NCBI RefSeq assembly: GCF_014650495.1
Contig: NZ_BMVB01000001.1
Coordinates: 42,003 to 106,002, forward strand
Direction: 5' to 3'
Length of the DNA: 64,000 nucleotides
Source of the DNA: Streptomyces cinnamoneus
GTDB lineage: Bacteria > Actinomycetota > Actinomycetes > Streptomycetales > Streptomycetaceae
This document shows positions 9,793 to 18,407 of the stretch, piece by piece; position 1 is the stretch's first letter, and every line of letters begins with the position of its first letter. Both the position numbers and the translations under genes were made by a program. The notes below the pieces were generated by a model. That model searched no databases. It saw nothing but the letters and a program-made list of their open reading frames with translations, and was not told where the DNA came from.

Positions 9793-10752
9793 TCAGCCCG
9801 TGGCGCGCAGGGCGCGGTGGGCGGCGTCGCGGAGGTGGCCGAGGACCTCCGGGTCGGCGTCGAGCGTGTAGTCGGCGTCGAGGCCCGCCAGGATCTGGGC
9901 GATGCGGGGCAGGTGGTCGTCGGAGGCGTCGACGAGGCAGGTGTCGTCGTCGACGGGCCGTATGCGCGTGCCCAGGCCGCGGGTGCGGGCCCGTACGGAC
10001 GCGGCGGGGGCCCGGACGGTGGCCACGGCGCGGTGGCGGGTGGGGGCGGCGGACAGCCGGCCGGCGACGAAGGCGGCGGGGTCGTCCCCCGGCACCCGGC
10101 GGGGCGGGACACGTCGGCCGGTGGGTACGGCGCGGGTGATGCGGTCGAGCCGGAAGAGCCGCCAGTCGTCCTTGCCGGTGTCGTGGGCCAGGAGGTACCA
10201 GAGGTCGCCGGAGGCGACCAGGTGGCAGGGTTCGACGCGGCGAGGGGTGTCCGTGCCCCCGCGAGCGGTGTAGCCGAACGTGAGGATCTCGTGGTCGCGG
10301 CAGGCGGCCGCCAGGGTGGCGAGCAGGGCCGGGTCGGCGCGCGGGCCCCGCTCCTCCCACGTGATGCCGGCGACGGCCGCCTGCAGGGCACCGACCTGCC
10401 CGCGCAGTCGCCGGGGGAGGACCTGCTCCAGCTTGGCCAGGGCACCCAGGGCGGTCTCCTCGATGCCGCTGAGGCCGCCGGCCGCGGTGCGCAGGGCGAC
10501 GGCGATCGCGACGGCCTCGTCGTCGTCGAGGAGGAGGGGCGGCAGGTCGGTGCCGGAGGACAGGCGGTAGCCGCCGGCGTGGCCCCGGGTGCCCTCGACG
10601 GGATAGCCCAGCTCGCGCAGCCGGTCGACGTCGCGGCGGACGGTACGCACGGTCACGTCGAGCCGGTCGGCCAGGTCGGATCCGGACCATTCCCGCCGGG
10701 TCTGCAGCAGGGACAGCAGGCGCAGCGCGCGGGCGGTCGTATCGCTCGTCAT
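9793..10752 (-). CDS. HTH/WYL-domain transcriptional regulator (YafY/PafC type)
   Basis: The 319-residue protein has an N-terminal helix-turn-helix (SDLADRLDVTVRTVRRDVDRLRELGYPV, residues 26-53) and a central WYL-type domain (ILTFGYTARGG, then DLWYLLAHDTGKDDWRLFRLDRI), followed by a C-terminal extension of the WCX kind. I took the ATG at 10752; another start three codons upstream exists. It is divergent from the oxidoreductase gene at 10845, with a palindrome in between. This is the usual arrangement of a regulator controlling itself and its neighbour. Confidence 0.8.
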   Translation of the reverse strand: MTSDTTARALRLLSLLQTRREWSGSDLADRLDVTVRTVRRDVDRLRELGYPVEGTRGHAGGYRLSSGTDLPPLLLDDDEAVAIAVALRTAAGGLSGIEETALGALAKLEQVLPRRLRGQVGALQAAVAGITWEERGPRADPALLATLAAACRDHEILTFGYTARGGTDTPRRVEPCHLVASGDLWYLLAHDTGKDDWRLFRLDRITRAVPTGRRVPPRRVPGDDPAAFVAGRLSAAPTRHRAVATVRAPAASVRARTRGLGTRIRPVDDDTCLVDASDDHLPRIAQILAGLDADYTLDADPEVLGHLRDAAHRALRATG

Positions 10753-10775
10753 GAAACCCACTATGGCGCTCTCAA

Positions 10776-10792
10776 AGGACAGGGATTGTCCT
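10776..10792. promoter_or_regulatory. Palindromic operator in divergent promoter
   Basis: A perfect inverted repeat AGGACA-N5-TGTCCT sits midway between the divergent WYL regulator (start 10752) and the oxidoreductase (start 10845). Its size and position fit an operator for the WYL regulator. Confidence 0.6.
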
Positions 10793-10844
10793 GAAAGGCT
10801 CCTACTGTGGACCTCCCCGCACGCTGCAAACCGGGAGTTTCCCC

Positions 10845-11555
10845 ATGAAAATCACCGTTCTCGGCACCGGAGGCGGCGCCCGCGCCCACATCGCCAAGCT
10901 CGCCGAACTCGGCCACGAGGTCCACGTCGGCACCCGCGATCCCGAGGTCACCCTGGCCCGCACCGAGCCCGACATGATGGGCAACCTGCCCTTCGGCCAG
11001 TGGCTCGCCGGCCGCTCCGGCATCCGGCTGCACGCCTTCGGTGCGGCGGCCGCGGAGAGCGAGTTCGTCATCAACGGCATCGACGGCCATAACGCCGTCG
11101 CGGCGCTGTCCGCGATCGCCGACCGGCTGGCCGGTAAGACGCTCGTCGACTACGCCGTGCCGTTCCTCTACAACCCCGACGTCGAGCACCCCTGGCCCAC
11201 CCCGTGGGGCGTCATGCCGAAGCTCGACCCGTGCGACACCGACAGCCTCGCCGAACAGATCCAGCGCGCCCTGCCCGGGACCAAGGTCGTCAAGTCCTTC
11301 GTCACGCAGGAGCAGGAGACCGTCGTCGACCCCGAGGCCGTCGGCAACGGCGACCACACCATGTTCGTGGCCGGTGACCACGCAGACGCGAAGCAGCAGG
11401 TCACCGAGCTGCTGAAGTCCTACGGCTGGAACGACGTCCTGGACGTCGGCCCCCTCGTCTGCGCCCGCGGCATGGAGATGTACGCCCACATGCACTCCGC
11501 CATCGGTTTCGGCCTGGGCTTCGGCACCCGCTTCGGCATCAAGGTCGTCCGATGA
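10845..11555 (+). CDS. NAD(P)-binding oxidoreductase (F420-dependent NADP reductase-like)
   Basis: The 236-residue protein opens with a Rossmann dinucleotide motif, MKITVLGTGGGARAHIAKLA, and GHEVHVGTRDP, where the Arg after the second strand favours NADP. The layout resembles the NADPH-dependent F420 reductase family, whose members pass hydride between NADP and F420 or related cofactors. It starts at an ATG behind GGGAG. It is probably the target of the divergent WYL regulator. The physiological substrate cannot be told from the sequence. Confidence 0.7.
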   Translation: MKITVLGTGGGARAHIAKLAELGHEVHVGTRDPEVTLARTEPDMMGNLPFGQWLAGRSGIRLHAFGAAAAESEFVINGIDGHNAVAALSAIADRLAGKTLVDYAVPFLYNPDVEHPWPTPWGVMPKLDPCDTDSLAEQIQRALPGTKVVKSFVTQEQETVVDPEAVGNGDHTMFVAGDHADAKQQVTELLKSYGWNDVLDVGPLVCARGMEMYAHMHSAIGFGLGFGTRFGIKVVR

Positions 11556-11838
11556 CGGCGTCGTACTCGTATCTCCGCACCTCTTGACTTCGGACAAATG
11601 CGGAGGAAAATTGCCATTACACCAGACAACCGGTGAGAGCCGCACCTGATCGGTGGAGACGTCCATCGGCCCGAGTGACCCCCATCTCGGCAAACTGGCT
11701 AGGCCCCCGGAAGGCACCGATCGAGGCCGGAGAACTCAGCGACGACTGGGACTCGCGGATCGAGAGGAAGAGCGCCGGGGGCTGCTGCATGCCCGCACGC
11801 GTGCACCGGCGCCGCGTACGATCCCGGGGCGCCGGCCC

Positions 11839-12381
11839 TCAGCCCTCCACCGTCTGCACCTGCGGCGGGTGGCCGTTCCAGGTGACGAACACCGAGGTGG
11901 TCCGCGTGCCGGCCACGAAGTCCACCCGGATCCAGGCGCTCTGCTTCCACACCCGCATCTGCCAGCCCTCGTCCGGCGCCGCCGAGACGAGCGTGGCCGA
12001 GCCCGGACCGAGATCGAAGACCGCACGCCCGCCCCTGACCGTGAAGCTCTTCACCTCGCCGCCGCCCGAGGGCGGTGGGGCAGCCGGCTTCCGGGACGCG
12101 TCGGGACCGGCGGTCGTGGAGCGCTCGGCGGACGGCGCCGCGGTGGCCGGTGCCGGGAGCGAGGGCGAGGGGGAGGAAGCCGGCGGCCCGGAGGCACGGG
12201 CCGAAGAGGCCGGCTCACCGATCGCCGGGGCCGCGGAGCCCGAGATCGGCAGCGCGCGCGGCGGCTCGTAGGCCGTGCCCGCCAGGACCGTACGCACCCC
12301 GTACCAGGACACCGCCATGGCGGCCGCGGTCGCCAGTGCCCACGCCAGGGCATGCATGATTCCTCGCCTCACCTGGCTCAT
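11839..12381 (-). CDS. Secreted or membrane-anchored hypothetical protein
   Basis: This 180-residue product has a hydrophobic N-terminal segment (HALAWALATAAAMAVSWYG, residues 10-28) that reads as a signal anchor, then a long Pro/Ser/Ala-rich stretch typical of an extracytoplasmic linker. A compact C-terminal beta-rich domain of about 70 residues follows (FDLGPGSATLVSAAPDEG...WIRVDFVAG). It lies divergent from a response regulator, 33 nt apart. Such accessory proteins often act as targets or modulators of the neighbouring two-component system. I do not recognise the domain. Confidence 0.6.
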   Translation of the reverse strand: MSQVRRGIMHALAWALATAAAMAVSWYGVRTVLAGTAYEPPRALPISGSAAPAIGEPASSARASGPPASSPSPSLPAPATAAPSAERSTTAGPDASRKPAAPPPSGGGEVKSFTVRGGRAVFDLGPGSATLVSAAPDEGWQMRVWKQSAWIRVDFVAGTRTTSVFVTWNGHPPQVQTVEG

Positions 12382-12414
12382 AGTGCCTCACTCGTATGGC
12401 GTACGGTGCGGGCC

Positions 12415-13161
12415 ATGGCAAGACTGCTCGTAGTCGAGGACGACCCGTTCGTACGCTCCGCCCTCATCCGCCAGTTGACCGAGGCTTCGCACACCGTACG
12501 CAGCGTCGGTACGGCCCTTGAGGCGCTGCGCGAGGTGGCGCAGGTCGGCTTCGACCTCGTCGTCCTCGACCTGGGACTGCCGGACCTCGACGGCGCACAG
12601 GCGCTGAAGATGCTGCGCGGCATCACCGACGTGCCCGTCATCGTCGCCACCGCACGGGACGACGAAGCGGAGATCATCCGGCTGTTGACCGACGGCGCCG
12701 ACGACTACCTGGTCAAGCCGTTCTCCGTGGCACACCTGACCGCGCGCATGGCCGCCGTGCTGCGCCGCGCGGGCGGCGGGGCCGTGGCGGGCGAGCCGGC
12801 ACCGTCCGACGTGCTGTGCGTCGGCGGCCTGTCGGTCGCCCCCTTACGCCGCCGGGCCGAACTGGACGGGGCCGCCCTGGACCTGACCCGCCGTGAATTC
12901 GACCTGCTCTCCTACCTGGCCGGCCGCCCCGGCGTCGTCGTACCGCGCAAGGAGCTCCTCGCCGAGGTCTGGCAGCAGTCCTACGGCGACGACCAGACCA
13001 TCGACGTGCACCTGTCCTGGCTGCGCCGCAAACTGGGCGAGACCGCCGCGCGCCCGCGCTACCTGCACACCGTGCGCGGCGTCGGGGTCAAGCTGGAGCC
13101 CCCGTCCGCGGAGCCGCCGGTGCCGCCGGCGCACCCGCCGACCGCCCTGGAACACCGGTGA
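12415..13161 (+). CDS. OmpR/PhoB-family response regulator
   Basis: The 248-residue protein has a receiver domain (residues 1-120) with the acidic pair in VVEDD, the phospho-acceptor Asp52 in VVLDLGLPD and the conserved Lys of LVKPF. A winged-helix DNA-binding domain follows (LTRREFDLLSYLAGRPGVVV...TIDVHLSWLRRKLGE...TVRGVGVKL). The tail is Pro-rich. The stop overlaps the GTG of the histidine kinase gene, so the two are translated together. The signal is unknown; the divergent secreted protein gene suggests a cell-envelope cue. Confidence 0.9.
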   Translation: MARLLVVEDDPFVRSALIRQLTEASHTVRSVGTALEALREVAQVGFDLVVLDLGLPDLDGAQALKMLRGITDVPVIVATARDDEAEIIRLLTDGADDYLVKPFSVAHLTARMAAVLRRAGGGAVAGEPAPSDVLCVGGLSVAPLRRRAELDGAALDLTRREFDLLSYLAGRPGVVVPRKELLAEVWQQSYGDDQTIDVHLSWLRRKLGETAARPRYLHTVRGVGVKLEPPSAEPPVPPAHPPTALEHR

Positions 13162-14621
13162 GATGGGCGCTCGTCAAGGTGTCGCTGGCCGTCACCGTGA
13201 TGGTGGTGCTGGCCTTCGCCGTACCGCTCGGGCTGGTGGTCAAGGAGCTGGCCCGCGACCGCGCGTTCGCCGACGCCGAACGGCAGGCGGCCCAGATACG
13301 GCCGGCGCTCGCCATCACCACCGACCGCGACCAGCTCGAACGGGCCGTCGCCAGCTCGCAGGCCGGCGGGGACGGACGGATGGCCGTGCACGTACCGGGC
13401 AACGGCGCCCCGCACCCCGGCGCGGACACGGCTCCGCAGGACGCCCGCGACACCCCGGACACCCGCGAACCCCGCGGCCCGCACGGGGCCTACGACATCG
13501 GCCGCTCCCGTGCCCTCCCGCGCGACGTGGAGACGGCCCGCCGCGGCCGTTCCGCCGTCACCTCCGTCCCCGGCGGCTACGCGCTGCTCCAGCCGACGGC
13601 CCTGAGCAGCGGCGAGTTCGCGGTCGTCGAGGTCTACGTCCCGCACCGCGCCGTGGGCAACGGCGTCACCACCTCCTGGGTGATCCTCGCCGCTGTGGGC
13701 TTCGGCCTGATCGTCGGCTCCGTCGCCACCGCGGACCGCCTCGGCCTGCGCCTGGTGCGCCCGGCGGAGCGGCTCGCCAGGGCCGCCGGCGCGCTGGGGG
13801 AGGGGAAGCTGGGCGTGCGCGTGCGCGAGGACGGCCCCGCCGAACTGCGCTCCGCCGCCGTCGCGTTCAACTCCATGGCCGACAAGATCGTGCAGCTGCT
13901 CTCCAACGAACGCGAGCTCGCCGCCGACCTTTCACACCGGCTGCGCACGCCGCTCACCGTCCTCCGCCTCAACGCCGCCTCGCTCGGCGACGGCCCGGCC
14001 GCCGACCAGACCCGCGCCGCCGTCGCCCAGCTGGAACGCGAGGTCGACCAGCTGATCCGCGCCGCCCGCGAACAGGGCGAGCGCGCGGAACGGCCCACCC
14101 TCGGCTGTGACGCCTGCGAAGTGATCCGCGACCGGATGGACTTCTGGTCCGCACTCGCCGAGGACGAGGGCCGCACGGTACGGCTCGCGGGCGTCGACGC
14201 GGCCGTACGGGTCCCCGTCGCCCGCCCCGAACTCGTCGCCGCGCTGGACGCCATGCTCGGCAACGTCTTCCGCCACACCCCCGAGGGCACCGCTTTCGCG
14301 GTGGACGTGCACCACAGCGAGGACGCCGTGCTCGTGCTCGTCTCCGACGCGGGCCCGGGCATCCCCGACCCGGACGCCGCCCTGCGCCGCGGCCACGGCG
14401 CCGGCGGCCCGGGCTCCACGGGCCTCGGACTGGACATCGTGCGCCGCGTCGCGGAGTCCACGGGCGGTGACGTACGGATCGGGCGGTCGGTGCTCGGCGG
14501 AACGGAGGTCCGGGTATGGCTCGCCCTCGACGGCTCCGGCCCCCGGCACACCCCCCGTCGCCGCCGGGTACGCCGCCGCCTCTCCACCGCGCGCCGGCGC
14601 GGCAGGGAGGCCAGGACCTGA
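13158..14621 (+). CDS. Sensor histidine kinase
   Basis: The 487-residue kinase starts at the GTG of GTGA, overlapping the response regulator stop. It has two membrane segments (about residues 7-27 and 173-192) around an extracellular loop of some 140 residues, then a HAMP domain. The HisKA domain carries His260 in DLSHRLRTPL, and the HATPase domain shows the N box (NVFRHTPEGTA), G1 (SDAGPGIPD) and G2 (STGLGLDIVRR). The C-terminal 30 residues are Arg-rich. It should phosphorylate the adjoining response regulator. Confidence 0.9.
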   Translation: MRWALVKVSLAVTVMVVLAFAVPLGLVVKELARDRAFADAERQAAQIRPALAITTDRDQLERAVASSQAGGDGRMAVHVPGNGAPHPGADTAPQDARDTPDTREPRGPHGAYDIGRSRALPRDVETARRGRSAVTSVPGGYALLQPTALSSGEFAVVEVYVPHRAVGNGVTTSWVILAAVGFGLIVGSVATADRLGLRLVRPAERLARAAGALGEGKLGVRVREDGPAELRSAAVAFNSMADKIVQLLSNERELAADLSHRLRTPLTVLRLNAASLGDGPAADQTRAAVAQLEREVDQLIRAAREQGERAERPTLGCDACEVIRDRMDFWSALAEDEGRTVRLAGVDAAVRVPVARPELVAALDAMLGNVFRHTPEGTAFAVDVHHSEDAVLVLVSDAGPGIPDPDAALRRGHGAGGPGSTGLGLDIVRRVAESTGGDVRIGRSVLGGTEVRVWLALDGSGPRHTPRRRRVRRRLSTARRRGREART

Positions 14622-14808
14622 CGGGGGAGAGGCGGGCGGGGAACGGGGAGCCCTTCGTAAGATCGCTTGCGGAGGGCTTCCCGGTTCTTCGTACTGGCTC
14701 GAACTGCCCCACGCCAGTCTGTGCACCGCCACACGCAAGTACATTCAAGCCCTAATGTGAGCCGCCCGATGCGGATGTGGTCATCGGGTTACGTGAGGGT
14801 GGGGAGCC

Positions 14809-16341
14809 GTGGGCAGAGCTTGGACGGTCCGTGGGGGCCAGTTCGGAGAGCGCGAAGAGCAGGCGCTTGACGAGGGGGTGGTGATCGCCGGCTGGGAGGA
14901 GGTCGGCGACCTCAGCGGCTGCACGTCGATCGCCGACGTGGGGGATCATCTCGTCCGCGCCTATCCCGACGAGGCGCCTGGCACCGTGGACAACTGGAAG
15001 CACCAGTTGTGGCGGTTCATCACGATGGAGACCGGGGACCTGGTCGTGATGCCCCGCAAGTATCTGGCTGTCGTCGCCATTGGGCGTCTGACCGGCGGGT
15101 ACGAGTACCGGAGTGAGGCCGCCCCCGGCTTCCGCCACACGCGCAAGGTGGAGTGGGTGCGCACCCAAGTGGAGCGTGCCGCGATCGGTGGTGACCTCCG
15201 TGACAGCATCGGTGCGTTCCTGACAGTGAGCGAGCTACGACGCCGTGACGCGGCGCTCCGCGTCGAGACACTGGCGCAGACCGGCGTCGACCCGGGCTAC
15301 AAGGGCGCCGTCGAGCCGCCTGCGGACCCCGAGGCGCTGGAGCGGGACGTCCAGGAGGAAGGCACGCGTCAGCTGACCGCCAGGGACCTGATCGGCCTGT
15401 GGGGCTGGCAGAGGCGCACCGGCGATGTCATCGACCTCGTCGACCGGGAACTGGCCGCTCGCGGTCTGCGGGTCGTCCCGCACTTCGCCGAGGTTCAGCT
15501 CGACGGCTTGGTCACCGTTTCCGCTCAGGAGACCACCCTGACGGGAGAGACGTCTCAGGACCGTCCGGAAACAGGCATCGGCCCCACACCCACACACGGC
15601 GCGAGCGAGGATCTGAGCCGCCACTGGCGCATCGGCAGCCTACCCTTCGTCCGCGACGTGGTCACGGTCGGCTTCGACGAGCCGCTCAACCGCGCCATCA
15701 CGCGCATGGTCCAGGGCGACTTCTCCCAGCTTCCGGTGGTTAATCGGAACAACGTGCTCCGCGGGGTCGTCACCTGGGAGAGCATCGCCCGCGCCCAGCT
15801 GGGCCGTCGGGGCGACACCATAGCCGCGGCCCTTGACCCCCATCCGCACACCGCGCAGGAACAGGAAGAGCTGTTCGTCCGCATCGACGACATCCAGCGC
15901 CACGGATTCCTGATCGTCACCGACGGCGACAATCTCGTCCTCGGTATCCTCACGGCATCCGACCTGGCCGACCAGCTCAGGCTCCGGGTGGAACCATTCA
16001 TCCTTCTCGGTGAGGCCGAACGGCGACTGCGTCGCCTCACCGACCGGCTGCCCGTGGACGATCTGCCCGTCGGCTCGGGGGTACGCAAGACGCGCGCCGC
16101 GGGCAAGTACCTCACCCTCGGCCAGTACCCGGAAATCCTCAAGGACAATGCCTGCTGGGCCATGCTGGGATGGCCGTACGAGCAGGACGATCTCGTCCGC
16201 CGCGTCACCGCCGTCAAGGTCTACCGGAACGAACTGGCTCACTGGGATATGGACGCCCCCGAGACGAAGACCGAGGCCCTGACGGAGACCAAGCAGCTTC
16301 TGAGCCTGCTGAAGCTGATCGACCACGATCCACGGCCGTGA
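14809..16341 (+). CDS. Putative defence protein: PUA/EVE-like domain, paired CBS domains, HEPN domain
   Basis: Three parts can be seen in this 510-residue protein. Residues 1-120 resemble the PUA/EVE-like N-terminal domain of Mrr-type restriction proteins (WRFITMETGDLVVMPRK, AIGRLTGGYEYR). A helical segment at about 190-230 (ARDLIGLWGWQRRTGDVIDL) leads to two CBS repeats (about 275-335 and 345-395). Residues 400-505 are helical and contain Arg473-Asn-Glu-Leu-Ala-His478, the RxxxxH catalytic motif of HEPN ribonucleases, followed by HWDMD. The combination suggests a modified-DNA reader or nucleotide sensor controlling an RNase. It sits beside a putative nuclease in a region of lower GC. The start is GTG; function is inferred. 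Confidence 0.65.
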   Translation: MGRAWTVRGGQFGEREEQALDEGVVIAGWEEVGDLSGCTSIADVGDHLVRAYPDEAPGTVDNWKHQLWRFITMETGDLVVMPRKYLAVVAIGRLTGGYEYRSEAAPGFRHTRKVEWVRTQVERAAIGGDLRDSIGAFLTVSELRRRDAALRVETLAQTGVDPGYKGAVEPPADPEALERDVQEEGTRQLTARDLIGLWGWQRRTGDVIDLVDRELAARGLRVVPHFAEVQLDGLVTVSAQETTLTGETSQDRPETGIGPTPTHGASEDLSRHWRIGSLPFVRDVVTVGFDEPLNRAITRMVQGDFSQLPVVNRNNVLRGVVTWESIARAQLGRRGDTIAAALDPHPHTAQEQEELFVRIDDIQRHGFLIVTDGDNLVLGILTASDLADQLRLRVEPFILLGEAERRLRRLTDRLPVDDLPVGSGVRKTRAAGKYLTLGQYPEILKDNACWAMLGWPYEQDDLVRRVTAVKVYRNELAHWDMDAPETKTEALTETKQLLSLLKLIDHDPRP

Positions 16342-16354
16342 CCACTTGAGTCAC

Positions 16355-16900
16355 CCCGGGCTGGGCGTCGAGTCGGATGTCCGACCCGGGGTCGTCGAGG
16401 CCGAACTGAATCACCACGAGCGCTTCGGCGATCTCGACCGTCAACTCGTCCCCGGGCCCACTGACCATGACGACATCCTGGTACAGCGGTTCCAGGACAT
16501 CCTTGGCCTCCGTCTTCCGCCCCTGCGCAAGCAGCAGCATGCCGATGTTGTGCTGGACGCTTCGTCACTCGCGTCGCTGTCGACCGCGTGTACGACGTCC
16601 AGTACTTCTCCCAGCTGCGCCAGCACGTCGGTGAACAGGCCGAGTCAGGCTTGGCACTGTGCCGCCTGAGCCCGGCAGGCGCGGGTCTGCTCGCTGGTCG
16701 GCCCGGTGATGCGCGCGTATGCGTCGGAGAGGGTGACGCACTCGGGCTGTGCGGCGCGGCAGTCGCCGCCGAGGAGGCGCACGGCAGTGCGCTGTCTCCC
16801 AATCCCGGCACGGCCTCGTTCTCGGGGCCGAGCACGCGGGCCGCAGGTTCGATGACCTCGCCGAGAACATCGACTGCCTGTATGAACCGCTCTTCGATCG
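16355..16900 (-). pseudogene. Decayed TPR-type regulatory protein gene (C-terminal remnant)
   Basis: Reading leftward, recognisable pieces of a TPR tail occur in different frames: a segment with DAYARITGPTSEQTRACRAQAAQC that stops at 16645, then LFTDVLAQLGEVLDVVHAVDSDASDEA from about 16632, then IGMLLLAQGRKTEAKDVLEPLYQDVVMVSGPGDELTVEIAEALVVIQ ending near 16380. Joined, they give the C-terminus of the kinase/TPR or HTH/TPR proteins frequent in Streptomyces, so at least two frameshifts are needed. No intact gene is present. It is squeezed between two defence-like genes. Confidence 0.6.
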
Positions 16901-16913
16901 ACCTCTACTTGAC

Positions 16914-18365
16914 TCAAAGTTCAAACAGCAACTGCTCTCCGGGGCCAGGGTCACGAGACTGCTTGCGGCGCACTTTCGCGGCAAGGGCCTTGTCGTATCC
17001 CCGTGTGTGGTTTCGCTTGTGCCGTTCCTTGACCACCTCATGTGTCGGGCCGGTGGCGCGGTCCACAACGATGGATACGGACATTCCTTCTTCTGCCCGC
17101 TCCTTGCCGAGCATTCTCAGATCGTCGAGTGTGGTTCCCACGGTGCCTACGAGCCCGTTCTTCACGAGCTGAGTGAACTCCGTGTTTCCCAAATATCGTT
17201 CGACGTATCCGTACCCAAGGCGTGCGCCCTCGTTCGGGCCGCTCGTCATGTCGTCGTTCAGCAGCAGTCGCACATATGGAACCGGCAGATACATGCCCGG
17301 TGCTGGCCCTGGGTCGACAGTCTCCTTCAGCGGCCAGTAGGCGAGTTTGACGAAGCAGGGGTCCGAACCCAGCCGCCATTCGTGAGGCGCCCATGGTGCT
17401 CTGCTCATTGCGGCCACCCGGTCCAGACGGTCGAGTTGCCCGAGGAGTTGCTTATCCGCATACATCCACCGGGCGCCTGCCTCTGAGGGGAGCCGCTTGA
17501 CCTGTACGAGAATGAAACTCTGCGTGGCCTCGTGATAGTAGATCAGGTCCGCCCCGAGCCGAGCTTCCACCGGCGTTGCGTTGATGTTCGCCACCTCGAT
17601 ACGACTGCCGAGATGTTCGAAGACATGGATGTCGCAGCGGAACGACGCCCCGGTGGCACGGCCTCCGGAAGACCATCCCGCTTCAGTGAACACGTCCGTA
17701 TCGAACTCGATGCGCCGCGCATCGTTTTCGATCAGGCCCTGTTCGAACGGCTCCGGGATGAGCCCGGCCAGGTGCGGGGCATCAGGGTCACTCGGGCGCC
17801 GCCAGGCTGCGAGCCGTGCTGGGGGGATGTTAGCGATGGCCAGACCCAGGCGGGTCATGTCGTACTGCTCCTGCCAAGCACGATCCTCAACGCGCCGTGG
17901 GTCGAACGGGTCGGGCTCGGCCGCCTCACCCAGGAAGTCGAGCATCCTGCGCAGCACGTCGCCCTGCCGCGCGAGACCCTCGAGTAGATCCTCGGAGTCC
18001 TCGTCTCCGATGACCGTGACTTCACCCGCCAAGGCACTCGCCAGAGTGCGTCGTAGACGAAGTGGTATCTCGTCAAGAAGTGATCGCATATTGACTGGTA
18101 CGGGACTCTCCCGTACCAACTCGACGGCGATCCGGGAGTCAACGGCCGCCACCTTGTCTCCACGAGGCTGCCGCACGACTCCCAGCCAGCGCAGCGGACA
18201 CTGGTCGCCCTCGTTGGAAGACCTCGTGACGAGTAGGGCGATACGGGGCGTTCGATCACGAGGAAGAGAGGCTGTGGCAACCGTCTTCGTGAAGGATTGC
18301 TTCACCAGCAACTCCTCATCGATACGGTCCAGTTCCTTGGCGCTAAGGGCAATAACGTAAACCAT
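16914..18365 (-). CDS. Putative PD-(D/E)XK-type nuclease of unknown family
   Basis: I do not recognise this 483-residue protein as a whole. Around residues 240-292 it has the order of a restriction-endonuclease core: Glu in RIEVANINA, then GADLIYYHEATQSFILVQVK, where Asp273 and Gln288-x-Lys290 fit the Asp...(E/Q)xK metal-binding motif. The N-terminal half carries no clear motif; the C-terminal 40 residues are Lys/Arg-rich (KERHKRNHTRGYDKALAAKVRRK), suiting nucleic acid contact. The gene has less extreme third-position GC than its surroundings and sits next to the CBS-HEPN gene, which suggests a transferred defence gene. Nuclease activity is inferred from one motif. Confidence 0.5.
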   Translation of the reverse strand: MVYVIALSAKELDRIDEELLVKQSFTKTVATASLPRDRTPRIALLVTRSSNEGDQCPLRWLGVVRQPRGDKVAAVDSRIAVELVRESPVPVNMRSLLDEIPLRLRRTLASALAGEVTVIGDEDSEDLLEGLARQGDVLRRMLDFLGEAAEPDPFDPRRVEDRAWQEQYDMTRLGLAIANIPPARLAAWRRPSDPDAPHLAGLIPEPFEQGLIENDARRIEFDTDVFTEAGWSSGGRATGASFRCDIHVFEHLGSRIEVANINATPVEARLGADLIYYHEATQSFILVQVKRLPSEAGARWMYADKQLLGQLDRLDRVAAMSRAPWAPHEWRLGSDPCFVKLAYWPLKETVDPGPAPGMYLPVPYVRLLLNDDMTSGPNEGARLGYGYVERYLGNTEFTQLVKNGLVGTVGTTLDDLRMLGKERAEEGMSVSIVVDRATGPTHEVVKERHKRNHTRGYDKALAAKVRRKQSRDPGPGEQLLFEL

Positions 18366-18407
18366 GTACGCAGCGTACGTTGAGCAACGCCAGGCCGTCG
18401 CTCAACG
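18366..18407 (-). promoter_or_regulatory. Nested inverted repeats directly upstream of the nuclease gene
   Basis: Immediately before the start codon (18365, leftward) lies the palindrome GTACGC-A-GCGTAC (18366-18378), followed by an 8-bp inverted repeat CGTTGAGC (18378-18385) and GCTCAACG (18400-18407). They could be an operator or a hairpin in the leader that keeps the gene silent. Confidence 0.45.
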
